A stretch of DNA of 64,000 nt from Moellerella sp963519845 (GTDB lineage Bacteria; Pseudomonadota; Gammaproteobacteria; Enterobacterales; Enterobacteriaceae), in contig CAUQNX010000004.1 of the NCBI GenBank assembly GCA_963519845.1, forward strand, positions 124,001-188,000, given 5' to 3'. Every line of letters begins with the position of its first letter. Position 1 is the stretch's first letter. Shown one piece after another: positions 1 to 9,600 of this stretch. Under the pieces are notes generated by a model. It worked only from the letters and a program-made list of their open reading frames with translations. It was not told the DNA's origin and made no database searches. The position numbers and the translations under genes are program-made.

Positions 1-260
1 TTCCACTACTAGCAGGTGCGAACAGTGAGTTACTAAAACAAGCACAGCAGAAACTCCCACAGGACTATTCATTAATTCGCCTCTATGCCATGGGAATTGA
101 TGCTTGGTCACTAGCTAATAATTACACGCAGTTACAACAAAATAACCAATTTCGTATCAATGGGGCTTCTGGCTCCTTAGCCGTAAAAGAAAACTGTGTT
201 ATTTATCGCGAACTGCCGTGGATGGCCTTCAGTCAGGGACAGATAAAGCCCGTTAACTGA
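1..260 (+). CDS. lpoA: LpoA, C-terminal end (partial gene)
   Basis: This is the 3' end of the gene for the outer-membrane lipoprotein activator of penicillin-binding protein PBP1A. The reading frame enters at the left edge and ends at TGA 258-260, giving 85 visible residues. The stretch RLYAMGIDAW followed by INGASGSL matches the C-terminal lobe of LpoA, which in the family docks on PBP1A from the periplasmic side. The start, lipoprotein signal and N-terminal TPR-like domain lie outside the window. yraN follows after 27 bases and diaA and dolP follow that, which is the usual enterobacterial order and supports the call. Confidence 0.9.
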   Translation, partial: PLLAGANSELLKQAQQKLPQDYSLIRLYAMGIDAWSLANNYTQLQQNNQFRINGASGSLAVKENCVIYRELPWMAFSQGQIKPVN

Positions 261-287
261 TGGCGATAAAATCAGGACAAGGATGTC

Positions 288-659
288 ATGAGCCCAACGA
301 AAAATGCAGTGAAATGGCTAATTGGCCAATATTATGAAAGAAAAGTACTCTGGTTTTTACGGCAGCAAGGACTGACCTTTATTGATCGAAATGTCAGAAA
401 CTTGGGTGGCGAAATCGACTTAATTATGCAAGATAAAGCCTATTGGGTCTTTATCGAAGTCCGTTACCGCCAATGTCATGATTATGGTGGCGCGCTCTTA
501 TCCGTCACTAAGCGAAAACAGAAAAAAATTCTGACAACCGCAAGATATTGGCTAGCACAGCAAAATGAGAGTTTCGATACCCGACTCTGCCGTTTTGACA
601 TTTGTGCTATTACTGATCAACAATTCGAATGGGTACAGAACGCATTTACTACTGAGTAG
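288..659 (+). CDS. yraN: YraN, UPF0102 family nuclease-fold protein
   Basis: Small protein (123 residues) of the UPF0102/YraN family, whose members have a restriction-endonuclease-like fold of the Holliday-junction-resolvase type but no settled biochemical role. The fold signature is visible as GGEIDLIM (about residues 40-47) followed by WVFIEVRYR (about 54-62), the D...E-x-K/R spacing of PD-(D/E)XK enzymes. Here the usual Lys of ExK is Arg. An AGGA ribosome-binding element precedes the ATG. It lies between lpoA and diaA, as in E. coli, and probably shares their transcript. Confidence 0.9.
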   Translation: MSPTKNAVKWLIGQYYERKVLWFLRQQGLTFIDRNVRNLGGEIDLIMQDKAYWVFIEVRYRQCHDYGGALLSVTKRKQKKILTTARYWLAQQNESFDTRLCRFDICAITDQQFEWVQNAFTTE

Positions 660-691
660 GCGCTCACTAATCTGACAGGAAATAATTCAAC

Positions 692-1282
692 GTGCTGGAT
701 AGAATCAAAGTCTGTTTTACCGAAAGTATTCAAACACAGATAGCGGCTGCGGAAGCATTACCTGATGCTATTTCTCGTGCTGCTATGATGATGGTTCAAT
801 CATTACTCAACGGTAATAAAGTCTTATGCTGTGGTAATGGCGCTTCGGCGGCCACTGCTCAGCGCTTCGCGACAAGTATGGTCCATCGCTTTGAGACCGA
901 ACGCCCGAGTTTACCTGCACTCGCTTTAACCACTGATAATACAATGATCACAGCGATTGTTGGCAGCAAACAGCCTGAAGAGATCTATGCCAAGCAAGTT
1001 CGTGCATTTGGTCAACCGGGCGATGTTTTGATGGCGATTTCAACTCATGGGAATAGCCGTGAAGTTATCAAAGCCGTAGAAGCTGCAGTGACTCGCGATA
1101 TGACCATTGTTGCCTTAACGGGCTATGATGGTGGCGAATTAGCCGGATTACTCGGTCCTCAAGATGTTGAGGTTAGAATTCCATCTCAGCGTAGTGTTAG
1201 AATTCAAGAAGTTCATCTTCTCACAGTCAATTGTCTGTGTGATTTAATCGATAATACCCTTTTCCCTCATCAGGATGACTAA
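692..1282 (+). CDS. diaA: DiaA, DnaA initiator-associating protein
   Basis: SIS-domain protein of 196 residues that in E. coli forms a homotetramer, binds DnaA domain I and promotes orderly DnaA assembly at oriC. The sequence is near-identical to the E. coli protein over long stretches (for example FTESIQTQIAAAEALPDAIS and the C-terminal NTLFPHQDD). The phosphosugar-binding SIS fold is marked by CCGNGASAA (about residues 45-53) and ISTHGNS (about 114-120). The start is GTG at 692, preceded by an AGGAAA element; no ATG in frame fits the family length. dolP starts 11 bases downstream, so the two are likely co-transcribed. Confidence 0.96.
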   Translation: MLDRIKVCFTESIQTQIAAAEALPDAISRAAMMMVQSLLNGNKVLCCGNGASAATAQRFATSMVHRFETERPSLPALALTTDNTMITAIVGSKQPEEIYAKQVRAFGQPGDVLMAISTHGNSREVIKAVEAAVTRDMTIVALTGYDGGELAGLLGPQDVEVRIPSQRSVRIQEVHLLTVNCLCDLIDNTLFPHQDD

Positions 1283-1293
1283 GGAGAGCAAGA

Positions 1294-1869
1294 ATGCGAT
1301 TACTCCCACTATTTACCTTAATCTGTGGTGCTTTAATGCTGCAAGGATGTATTGGCGCCGCGATTGTAGGTAGTGCTGCCGTTGCAACCAAAAGTGCCAC
1401 TGACCCTCGCTCAGTTGGCCAACAGGTCGATGATGGTACGTTAGAAGCACGTATCAGTGGCACATTGAACAAAGATAAAGATATTACCAGCAAAGCTCGA
1501 ATTATTACCACGGCTTATAAAGGAAATGTTCTATTAACCGGACAATCTCCAGATATGGCGTGGGCTGAGCGAGCCAGAGATCTGGCGTCAAAAGTTGAAG
1601 GCACTAATAAAGTGTACAACGAGGTTCGTCAAGGCAATCCCGTTGATTTAGGTACCGCCTCAAAAGATACTTGGATCACTACCAAAGTTAAATCCAAAAT
1701 TCTAACCAGTGATACGGTAAAATCGTCGAGCGTTAAAGTGATCACTGAAAATGGCGAAGTTTTCCTACTCGGAATTTTAACCAGGCAAGAAGCCGATGCG
1801 GCAGCCAAAGTTGCCAGTGAAACTGACGGTGTGCGTAAAGTCACTACGGCATTCACTTATCTTAATTAA
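1294..1869 (+). CDS. dolP: DolP (YraP), dual BON-domain outer-membrane lipoprotein
   Basis: Outer-membrane lipoprotein of 191 residues that supports envelope integrity and, in E. coli, influences BAM function and amidase regulation at the division site. The N-terminal signal ends in a lipobox LQGC, so Cys19 would be the lipidated residue. Two BON domains follow (about residues 45-112 and 122-190); each carries the family pattern of an Ile-x-x-x-Val/Leu helix and the strand GNVLLTG or GEVFLLG. AGGAGA precedes the ATG. It closes the lpoA-yraN-diaA-dolP run and ends before a strong two-way terminator. Confidence 0.95.
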   Translation: MRLLPLFTLICGALMLQGCIGAAIVGSAAVATKSATDPRSVGQQVDDGTLEARISGTLNKDKDITSKARIITTAYKGNVLLTGQSPDMAWAERARDLASKVEGTNKVYNEVRQGNPVDLGTASKDTWITTKVKSKILTSDTVKSSSVKVITENGEVFLLGILTRQEADAAAKVASETDGVRKVTTAFTYLN

Positions 1870-1900
1870 TCAATATAAGTAATGAATAGGTGAAGAAAAT

Positions 1901-1930
1901 AAAAAACCACAGTCTGAACTGTGGTTTTTT
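1901..1930. terminator. Bidirectional terminator between dolP and mtgA
   Basis: A perfect hairpin with arms AAAAAACCACAGT (1901-1913) and ACTGTGGTTTTTT (1918-1930) and the loop CTGA. It has a T-run on either strand, so it can end both dolP (plus) and mtgA (minus), which converge here. Confidence 0.9.
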
Positions 1931-1941
1931 TATTCACTTAG

Positions 1942-2655
1942 CTAAATATCGTTATTTTTAAGAAAATTCCTACCGCCCAGCAAGCGCATCTGATTCAATA
2001 TCCATGCTTGTCGTTTCAATACATAGGCTGATGGTGCTTTCACCTTAAATCTATGTGGATTAGGTAATACTGCGGCTAATAAGGCAGCTTCTTCCATAGT
2101 AAGTTGATTTGCATGCTTTTTAAAATAAACTTTTGCAGCCTCTTCCACCCCAAAAACTCCATCACCAAACTCAACAATATTAAGATAAACCGTCAATATT
2201 CGACTTTTAGACCAAGCGAGCTCCATAATGGGGGTCATAAGAGTCTCAATCCCTTTTCTTATCCAACTTCTACCATCCCATAACCAGAGATTTTTAACTG
2301 TCTGTTGAGATATGGTTGAAGCTCCTCTAACTGTTGAATTTCCCTTCAGATTATTACGGTAAGCGCCTTTTATTGCATTAATATCAAAACCCCAATGATT
2401 AGGGAAGTTTTGATCCTCTGCTGCAATAACAGCCAAATACATATAAGGGGAAATATCGCTTTCACCGACCCAATCCGACTTTGAAACATAAGAAAAATTC
2501 ATCTTTGTCCAAGCAGATATTTGCCTTTCAACCATAACTGATGAAAATGGAACTGGGATAAATTTGAAAAAAATCACACTCAATATCCATAAGATCAATA
2601 GATAAATGAGCGTTTTTTTCACGCCACGCCATAAAGTAGCAATAAATATTACCAT
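1942..2655 (-). CDS. mtgA: MtgA, monofunctional peptidoglycan glycosyltransferase
   Basis: Inner-membrane enzyme that polymerises lipid II into glycan strands, family GT51, without a transpeptidase domain. From ATG 2655 it has 237 residues, close to the E. coli length (242). A membrane anchor (about residues 10-30) is followed by the GT51 motifs: AVIAAEDQNFPNHWGF with the catalytic Glu of EDQ, RGASTISQQTVKNL, and YLNIVEFGDGVFG. I chose ATG 2655, seven bases after the elbB stop. A longer frame opens at TTG 2691 and would overlap elbB, but it has no family support. In E. coli this gene also follows elbB. Confidence 0.93.
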   Translation of the reverse strand: MVIFIATLWRGVKKTLIYLLILWILSVIFFKFIPVPFSSVMVERQISAWTKMNFSYVSKSDWVGESDISPYMYLAVIAAEDQNFPNHWGFDINAIKGAYRNNLKGNSTVRGASTISQQTVKNLWLWDGRSWIRKGIETLMTPIMELAWSKSRILTVYLNIVEFGDGVFGVEEAAKVYFKKHANQLTMEEAALLAAVLPNPHRFKVKAPSAYVLKRQAWILNQMRLLGGRNFLKNNDI

Positions 2656-2662
2656 TTGATAA

Positions 2663-3313
2663 TCAGGCCATTTCCAATACTTTCTCAACAAGCAAACTAA
2701 TACCTTTTTCTGCTTCAGAGATGGATTGAGCTAGCATATAGGCTGGCGTTGTCACAACACGATTTTTCTCATCAACTACGATATTATCAACAGTACAATT
2801 GATATGTTTCCCGCCCATTTTTTCAATTTGAATAATGATATCGGGATCGTTACCAATTGTTAATTCAACTGATTTATTAAGGAGTTTAGGTAACATAACA
2901 GGGGCAATACACATCAAACCTAATGGCTTGTTTTGTGCGTGCATCTTTTGCACTAAACATAACAAATCCTTATTGATCTCACAGTCGCTGCCCTTGACAG
3001 CGAAATCACATAAATTTTTAGCAGCGCCAAAACCCCCAGGAATGATAAGCGCATCTAAGATATCGGCATCAGCAGATGACAAAGGCGCTATTTTTCCCCT
3101 TGTTATACGGGAAGATTCAGTCATTTGATTACGAATGGTTTTTTCTTCCTCACCAGTAATATGATTTATTACAGTAGGTTGAGCTTCATCTGGTGCAAAA
3201 AAATGAACTTCAGCACCATTACGACTTAAAGCGAGCATTGTTAAGACTGACTCATGAATTTCACTACCGTCGAATACACCACAGCCAGTTAAAATAACCG
3301 CAATAGATTTCAT
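2663..3313 (-). CDS. elbB: ElbB, DJ-1/PfpI-family glyoxalase-like protein
   Basis: Protein of 216 residues in the DJ-1/PfpI superfamily; the E. coli homologue (ElbB/GlxIII-like, once linked to isoprenoid synthesis) has weak glyoxalase activity and an uncertain cellular role. The family pattern is clear: VILTGCGVFDGSEIHE at the start, LIIPGGFGAAKNL, the nucleophile-elbow region GLMCIAP with Cys, and TTPAYMLAQSISEA near the end. ATG 3313 is supported by the purine-rich GGAGAGAG just upstream and by the family length. An upstream start at 3403 would add 30 residues that do not belong to the family. Confidence 0.93.
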   Translation of the reverse strand: MKSIAVILTGCGVFDGSEIHESVLTMLALSRNGAEVHFFAPDEAQPTVINHITGEEEKTIRNQMTESSRITRGKIAPLSSADADILDALIIPGGFGAAKNLCDFAVKGSDCEINKDLLCLVQKMHAQNKPLGLMCIAPVMLPKLLNKSVELTIGNDPDIIIQIEKMGGKHINCTVDNIVVDEKNRVVTTPAYMLAQSISEAEKGISLLVEKVLEMA

Positions 3314-3423
3314 ATCTCTCTCCATTTGTAGTAAATTATCTGTTACCTCTGATGAGGAACAAACATCAATCTCCATCACAGATTTTAATGAATCTTGTAA
3401 CAAAAAAGCTAATATTTGGTATC

Positions 3424-3452
3424 TTGGTATTAATCCTTAGATGGCAGATATT
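3424..3452 (+). promoter_or_regulatory. Candidate arcZ promoter
   Basis: A -35-like TTGGTA (3424-3429) and a -10-like GATATT (3447-3452) are separated by 17 bases on the plus strand. Each matches four of six consensus positions. A start near 3459 would place the first arcZ stem (TAGCTCGC 3458-3465) at the 5' end of the RNA. The elements are weak and the call rests mainly on their position. Confidence 0.4.
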
Positions 3453-3457
3453 CTAAA

Positions 3458-3558
3458 TAGCTCGCTGCATAGGTAAAAACGATCACAAGCGAGCTAATGA
3501 TTTCCCTGGTGTTGGCGCAGTATTCGCGCACCCCGACTTCGGTTGGGGTTATTTTTTT
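3458..3558 (+). ncRNA. arcZ: ArcZ, Hfq-dependent small RNA
   Basis: The plus strand from 3499 carries the conserved ArcZ 3' segment, including the core TTTCCCTGGTGTTGGCG at 3501-3517. It ends in a GC-rich hairpin with a TTCG loop (arms 3530-3537 and 3542-3549) and a T-run (3552-3558). In E. coli the processed 3' part of ArcZ is the Hfq-bound regulator of rpoS, flhDC and other mRNAs. Its location between elbB and arcB, on the strand opposite arcB, is the same in E. coli. A first stem is formed by TAGCTCGC (3458-3465) and GCGAGCTA (3489-3496). The 5' end is an estimate. The terminator overlaps the arcB stop, so the two transcripts are antisense there. Confidence 0.92.
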
Positions 3559-5897
3559 GTGCGCTGTATATCTACCCAGTTTCTCAAAAGTTCAATATCT
3601 GATTTCCAATCCTGCTTAAGCTCATCAATCCACTCTTGCACATTATCCCACCATGCAGGTAACTCAGGCGATTGAATTTGTTGTGCTAATTGCTGTAAAT
3701 GTTTGAGTCCTACCGAGCCCGCAGCGCCTTTGATCTTATGACCTTCATCGACAATTCCCTTCTGATCTCTCGCAATCATATTCGACTCGAGTATAGCAAG
3801 GTATCCGGGTAACATTTTTTCAAAAACCAGCAAACTATCATCAATCAATTTAGTGCCGACTAATTCGATATACTGCTGCAACATTTCCGTATCTAGCTTA
3901 CTTTCATACAGTTTATCTCCTTGCGCGACTTCTACCACATCAGCAACCGCCGCACTGCTCTCAGCCCCTTCGCCCCAGTATCTTGCGATCACTTGGGTAA
4001 GCTGCTCAACCGATAATGGTTTACTGAGCACATCATCAATCCCTGCATCGAAATATTCTTGTTTGTCTTTCAACACATTAGCCGTTAAAGCAATCAATGG
4101 AGGCAAGACATCATCATCAAATTGTTCATGCAGTTTTCGTGCAATATCTAATCCGGTCATATCCGGCAGCTGAATATCAAGAAGCACTAAATCATACTCA
4201 TCAGGAGTAAACATGCTCAGTGCGTCTTTACCATTCATCGCAACATCAACGCTATTACCCAATTTTTCCAGCACTGAACAAGCGACTATGACGTTGAGTT
4301 CGATATCTTCCACTAATAAAATATTTAATGCAGGTAATGGATAGTCATCATCCTGATCATCAATAACACTTTCAATTTCAGGAGCAACAATAGATAGGGT
4401 AAATGTTGAGCCCTTACCCACGGTACTTTTTACCCGAATATCACCGCCCATATTCTGCGCTAAACGGCGAGAAACTGAGAGACCGATACCAGTCCCTGTT
4501 GCAGGGCTGCCTCCTTCACTATCTTTCACTTGATAGTACATGGCAAAAATCTTATCTAATTCAACATCAGGGATACCCATACCACTATCTTGTACTTGAA
4601 ATAGCAGCTTATTTTTATCTTCTCGCCAGATACTTAGCTTGATCTCACCTTTTGGTGTGAATTTCACTGCATTGCCAATCAAATTCCACAATATTTGACG
4701 CAAGCGAGTGCCGTCAGTTAACACTGAAATAGGCAGATCGGCCTGAGCATCCATCACAAAATTCAATCCTTTAGGTTGAGCAAGGAGCCCAGATAGATTC
4801 TCTAAATCCGAGATAAACTCTGTTAAGTTTACAGCTTGATTATCTAGTTGGATTTTGCGGCGTTCAATCTTATCCATTTCTATCACGTCATTAAAAATAT
4901 TTCCTAGTGTGATAGCACTCACATGGATAGTTTTCAGATAGTTAGTCTGTTCAGTGGTTAATTTGGTATCCAGTAATATTCGGCTCAAGCCCACAATGCC
5001 ATTTAACGGCGTACGAAGCTCATGACTAATCGTTGAAATGAAAGTCGTCTTATCCCTACTTGCGCTCTCTAACGCCTCCTGATAACGCTTACGCTCGGTT
5101 ATATCGCGGCCAAAGCCCATTAGCCCGTGGCGTTTACCGACGCGATCATAAAAAGGCACTTTTCTTAGCTCAAAACAGGATTTGCGGCCGTCAGGGTAAA
5201 CTAACCACTGCTCATAGGTGAGCGATACATTATGGCGAAAGACTTTTTCATCCGTCTCTATCACTTTAGCGGCGATCTCTTCCTCATAAATATCCGCTGG
5301 CGTTAGACCAACCAACTGTTTTTCGCTTTTACCTGTCAATAATTCCATTGCGCGGTTACAGCCCGAAAATTCATTCTCTTCATTTCGGTAGTAAACTAAA
5401 TCTGGTGAAGCATCTAAAAAAGAGCGCAGAAGGACAGATTGTTGTTCCAGCTCAATTTGGACCTGTTCACGCCGCTTCATCTCTTTTTTTAATTTTTCAA
5501 GCAGATCGATATGGGCTTGTTCTGCCTTACCTCTTTCGATTATTTCTTGATTTAACTGTTTTATATTGCCTTTTAATTGCATATTTAATTCGGCATCTCG
5601 CTTTCTCATCACCTCCAGCTTATCCACCATACGGGATAGACGTTGGCGCGACTCTTCAAGCTGCTCGACGATAACCGAAAGAAAATAGACTGCCCACGGC
5701 GTAATAATTAGTCCAAAAAAGATAGAGCGCACTAAATCGATGCTCTGAACTTCGACTTGGAGCAAAATAGTGACCGCCATCTGGACTATCATTGCCAGAA
5801 CTACTAATGCTGAAGCGAGTAGCAGGGAGAACCTGACTAATCCAAGCTTCATCATCAAATCAACATAATATTGCGCAAGTCCCCTAAGTACTTTCAT
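3549..5897 (-). CDS. arcB: ArcB, hybrid sensor kinase of the Arc anoxic redox system
   Basis: Inner-membrane tripartite sensor kinase that reads quinone redox state and phosphorylates ArcA. It has 782 residues against 778 in E. coli. Order: two membrane segments (about 24-48 and 57-77), a leucine-zipper-like coiled coil (about 78-150), a PAS domain (about 152-270), a dimerisation/phosphoacceptor domain with His292 in SHELRTPLNG, an ATPase domain with GTGIGL (468-473), a receiver with Asp574 in VLLDIQLPD, and a C-terminal HPt domain with His720 in EGHKIKGAAGS. Cys180 and Cys241, the redox-active pair of E. coli ArcB, are both present at the same numbers. It stands alone on the minus strand, and its 3' end overlaps ArcZ. 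Confidence 0.98.
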   Translation of the reverse strand: MKVLRGLAQYYVDLMMKLGLVRFSLLLASALVVLAMIVQMAVTILLQVEVQSIDLVRSIFFGLIITPWAVYFLSVIVEQLEESRQRLSRMVDKLEVMRKRDAELNMQLKGNIKQLNQEIIERGKAEQAHIDLLEKLKKEMKRREQVQIELEQQSVLLRSFLDASPDLVYYRNEENEFSGCNRAMELLTGKSEKQLVGLTPADIYEEEIAAKVIETDEKVFRHNVSLTYEQWLVYPDGRKSCFELRKVPFYDRVGKRHGLMGFGRDITERKRYQEALESASRDKTTFISTISHELRTPLNGIVGLSRILLDTKLTTEQTNYLKTIHVSAITLGNIFNDVIEMDKIERRKIQLDNQAVNLTEFISDLENLSGLLAQPKGLNFVMDAQADLPISVLTDGTRLRQILWNLIGNAVKFTPKGEIKLSIWREDKNKLLFQVQDSGMGIPDVELDKIFAMYYQVKDSEGGSPATGTGIGLSVSRRLAQNMGGDIRVKSTVGKGSTFTLSIVAPEIESVIDDQDDDYPLPALNILLVEDIELNVIVACSVLEKLGNSVDVAMNGKDALSMFTPDEYDLVLLDIQLPDMTGLDIARKLHEQFDDDVLPPLIALTANVLKDKQEYFDAGIDDVLSKPLSVEQLTQVIARYWGEGAESSAAVADVVEVAQGDKLYESKLDTEMLQQYIELVGTKLIDDSLLVFEKMLPGYLAILESNMIARDQKGIVDEGHKIKGAAGSVGLKHLQQLAQQIQSPELPAWWDNVQEWIDELKQDWKSDIELLRNWVDIQRTKK

Positions 5898-6612
5898 AAC
5901 TACCCCGTCAATAAAAACCTAACTTAATCATATCTCAATAACATGAAATCAGCTGTTAAGGATCATAAAATGTTGACCATGTTCATGAATAGAATAAATT
6001 ATTCATCTGCTTAACTATTTATACTAAATTAAATTTTTTATCTTTAAATATTAATCACTGATAAAAACAAAGAATTAAAAATCAATTAAAGTGAATAAAT
6101 AACCAGCTGCAATATTAAAAACCAAGGAAATAGGGTTCAAACTTTGCTTTAACTCTAACAAACAATTAAATATAAGTAATAAACCCACAAATATCAGATT
6201 AGTTAAATTTAAATTCTAGATTATAAATATTAAATGGATAAATAGCACAAAAAGCACACTTTTAATAGTGATATGGATCACAGGCAAAAATAATCATGAA
6301 CTCGCTCACAGAAACGATTTAATTCTAATTTCTCTTTCACAATCAAAAAATTAACCTAATTAAATGCTACTAACCCCCTGCCAAACACCATATTTGACCA
6401 ATGAACAAAATATCGCTAAGTTGAATTCTTGTTGTTAACCGCGAATGCAGCTATACAACCACATCATATTTATGCACAAACATAACTATTTCATCATCGC
6501 TATATCGACACCGATATTAGTGATGATTTGCTGACGCCGAAATTCAATGAGTTATTAAATGTGCAGGCAAGTCACTCGAAATGGATCGCGAAGAAAGGTA
6601 TTGGGGGCAATC
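5898..6612. other. Divergent arcB/gltB intergenic region, very AT-rich
   Basis: Seven hundred bases without a convincing reading frame. It must hold the arcB promoter (minus) and the gltB promoter (plus). Near gltB a weak -35/-10 pair, TTGTTG (6429-6434) and TATACA (6452-6457) with a 17-base spacer, is the only sigma-70-like candidate I found. Runs of A/T throughout could bind Lrp, IHF or H-NS; gltBD is an Lrp target in E. coli, but I see no site I can define. Confidence 0.6.
6493..6527. repeat. Imperfect palindrome in the gltB upstream region
   Basis: The arms ATCATCGCTATATCG (6493-6507) and CGATATTAGTGATGAT (6512-6527) are reverse complements apart from one mismatch and one bulged base, with a 4-base centre. 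It lies 85 bases before the chosen gltB start, so it could be an operator or a leader hairpin. No T-run follows, so it is not a simple terminator. Confidence 0.6.
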
Positions 6613-9600
6613 ATGTTATACAATCAATCTCAGGAACGTGATAACTGTGGTTTTGGTCTTATCGCCCATATAGAAGGCGAGCCAAGCCATAAAGTTGTCA
6701 GAACTGCCATACATGCACTTGCACGAATGCAACACAGAGGCGCAATATTATCCGATGATAAAACAGGCGATGGCTGCGGTTTATTACTGCAAAAACCAGA
6801 CCGTTTTTTTCAGCTTATTGCACAAGAGCAAAATTGGCGTTTAGCAAAAAACTATGCCGTAGGTATGCTCTTTCTGAGTCCAAATGAAGATATTGCTCAG
6901 CTGTGCCGCCAAATTGTCGAAGAAGAGATACAAAATGAGACATTAGCGATTGTTGGCTGGCGTGAAGTGCCGACCAATAAAGATATTCTCGGTAGTATTG
7001 CCCTTTCTAGTCTCCCCAAAATAGAACAAATCTATATTAATGCCCCCGCTGGCTGGCTATCGAGTGATCTCGAACGTCGTTTATATATGGCTCGCCGCCG
7101 TATTGAAAAGCGCATTAGTGATGCTGATTTTTATATTTGTAGCCTGTCAAATTTGGTGACTATTTACAAAGGCCTCTGTATGGCCATCGATCTGCCAAGA
7201 TTTTTTCCCGATTTGGCTGATTTACGTATGGAATCAGCGATTTGCTTATTTCATCAGCGTTTTTCAACCAATACCACACCGCGCTGGTCTTTGGCTCAAC
7301 CTTTTCGCTATCTCGCCCATAATGGTGAAATTAATACCATCACAGGTAACCGTCAGTGGGCTCGCGCTCGTGCCTATAAATTTCGTACGCCATTAATTCC
7401 AGATTTACAATCTGCGGCTCCCTTTATCAATGAAACAGGATCGGACTCCAGCTCCTTAGATAATATGCTAGAGCTGTTATTGAATGGAGGCATGGATCTG
7501 GTGCGTGCCATGCGTTTATTAGTCCCACCAGCATGGCAAAACAGCCCTGATATGGATGAAGATCTAAAAGCCTTTTTCGATTTTAACTCTATGCATATGG
7601 AGCCTTGGGATGGACCGGCTGGCATTGTTATGTCCGATGGGCGCTACGCGGCTTGTAATCTCGATCGTAATGGTTTGCGCCCGGCTCGTTATGTGATCAC
7701 TAAAGATAAACTGATCACTTGCGCTTCTGAGGTAGGAATTTGGGATTATCAACCGGATGAAGTAGTTGAAAAAGGACGCGTTGGTCCCGGTGAGCTAATG
7801 GTGATTGATACGCAGCAAGGCCGTATTCTGCGTAGCACTGAAACCGATAATGATCTTAAAAGTCGTCATCCCTACAAAGAGTGGCTAGCCAAAAATGTCA
7901 CTCGCTTGATCGCTTTTGAGGATCTCACTGAAGATCAACTCAATCCTCAGACCATGGACAAACACACATTAGCCAGCTACCAAAAACAATTTGCTTATAG
8001 TAGCGAAGAGTTAGAGCAAATCATTCGTGTTCTGGGTGAAAATGGGCAAGAAGCGACTGGCTCTATGGGTGATGACACGCCCTTCGCCGTTCTATCCAGC
8101 CGTCCGCGGATTATTTATGACTATTTCCGCCAGCTATTTGCTCAAGTCACCAATCCGCCCATAGATCCCCTTCGAGAAGCCCATGTTATGTCTCTGGCGA
8201 CCAATATCGGCCGAGAAATGAATGTCTTTTGTGAGGCTGAAGGTCAAGCTCATCGTTTGAGTTTTAAGTCGCCGATCCTGCTTTACTCTGATTTTCAGCA
8301 ATTATTGGTACAAGATCATCGCTACTACCAATCCGTCACCCTAGATATCACCTATAAATCAGAGGAGTGCTCATTAGAACAAGCAATTCGCGATCTCTGT
8401 CAACAAGCCGAGCAACATGTTCATCAAGGCGCCGTTTTACTGGTGCTATCGGATCGAAATATTAGTCCTGAGCGATTACCCATACCTGCCCCTATGGCGG
8501 TAGGCGCGCTACACCAACGATTGATTGAACAACATCTGCGTTGTGATGCTAACTTGATTGTCGAGACCGCCAGTGCGCGTGACCCGCATCATTTCGCTGT
8601 ACTTCTCGCCTTTGGTGCTACGGCGATTTATCCCTACTTAGCTTATGAATCCTTAACAGAGATGGCTAAGAATGATTTATTTGAAAAACCTCTGCCAAAA
8701 GTGCTATTAAATTATCGCAATGGTATCAATAAAGGCCTGTATAAAATCATGTCAAAAATGGGCATATCAACGGTAGCTTCCTATCGCTGTGCCCAATTAT
8801 TTGAAGCTGTTGGTCTTAGTAATAACCTTACTAACCTCTGTTTTAATGGCGTTAGTAGCCGTATTGGCGGCGCTGATTTCAGTGATTTTGAGCAGGATCT
8901 ATTTAATCTCTCACGCCGTGCTTGGCTAATAAGATTGCCTCTTGAGCAAGGTGGCGCGCTGAAATATACCCATGATGGCGAATACCATGCTTACAATCCC
9001 GATATTATCCAAAGCCTGCAAAAAGCTGTACATAGCGGTCAGTATGATGACTATTTACAATATGCCGAGTTAGTTAATCAGCGTCCGATAACCACACTGC
9101 GCGATCTTTTGTCATTGCAGGTTGGTGATCAGCCTATTGATATCAGCGAAGTCGAATCAGCAGAATCCCTCTATCAACGCTTTGATACTGCGGCCATGTC
9201 CATTGGCGCATTAAGCCCCGAAGCCCACGAAGCACTGGCTATCGCCATGAATACCTTAGGCGGATATTCAAATTCAGGCGAAGGGGGCGAAGATACAGCG
9301 CGCTATGGCACTAATAAGCGGTCTAGGATCAAACAGGTAGCTTCTGGCCGATTTGGCGTGACCCCTGCTTACTTAGTTAATGCCGATATTATCCAAATTA
9401 AAGTGGCTCAAGGGGCTAAACCGGGTGAAGGCGGACAGCTTCCCGGCGACAAGGTAACGCCTTACATTGCTAAATTGCGCTATTCAGTGCCGGGCGTAAC
9501 CCTAATATCGCCGCCACCGCATCATGATATCTATTCGATTGAGGATCTGGCGCAGCTTATTTTCGACTTAAAACAGGTCAATCCACAGGCGCTGATCTCC

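Noticed and set aside
2656..2691. Upstream TTG start for mtgA overlapping elbB
   Set aside because: The extra 12 residues are not family sequence; ATG 2655 directly follows the elbB stop.
6559..6612. Longer GltB start at ATG 6559
   Set aside because: It has no ribosome-binding site and would give a 29-residue propeptide; ATG 6613 has a G-rich element and gives the family-typical 11-residue propeptide.
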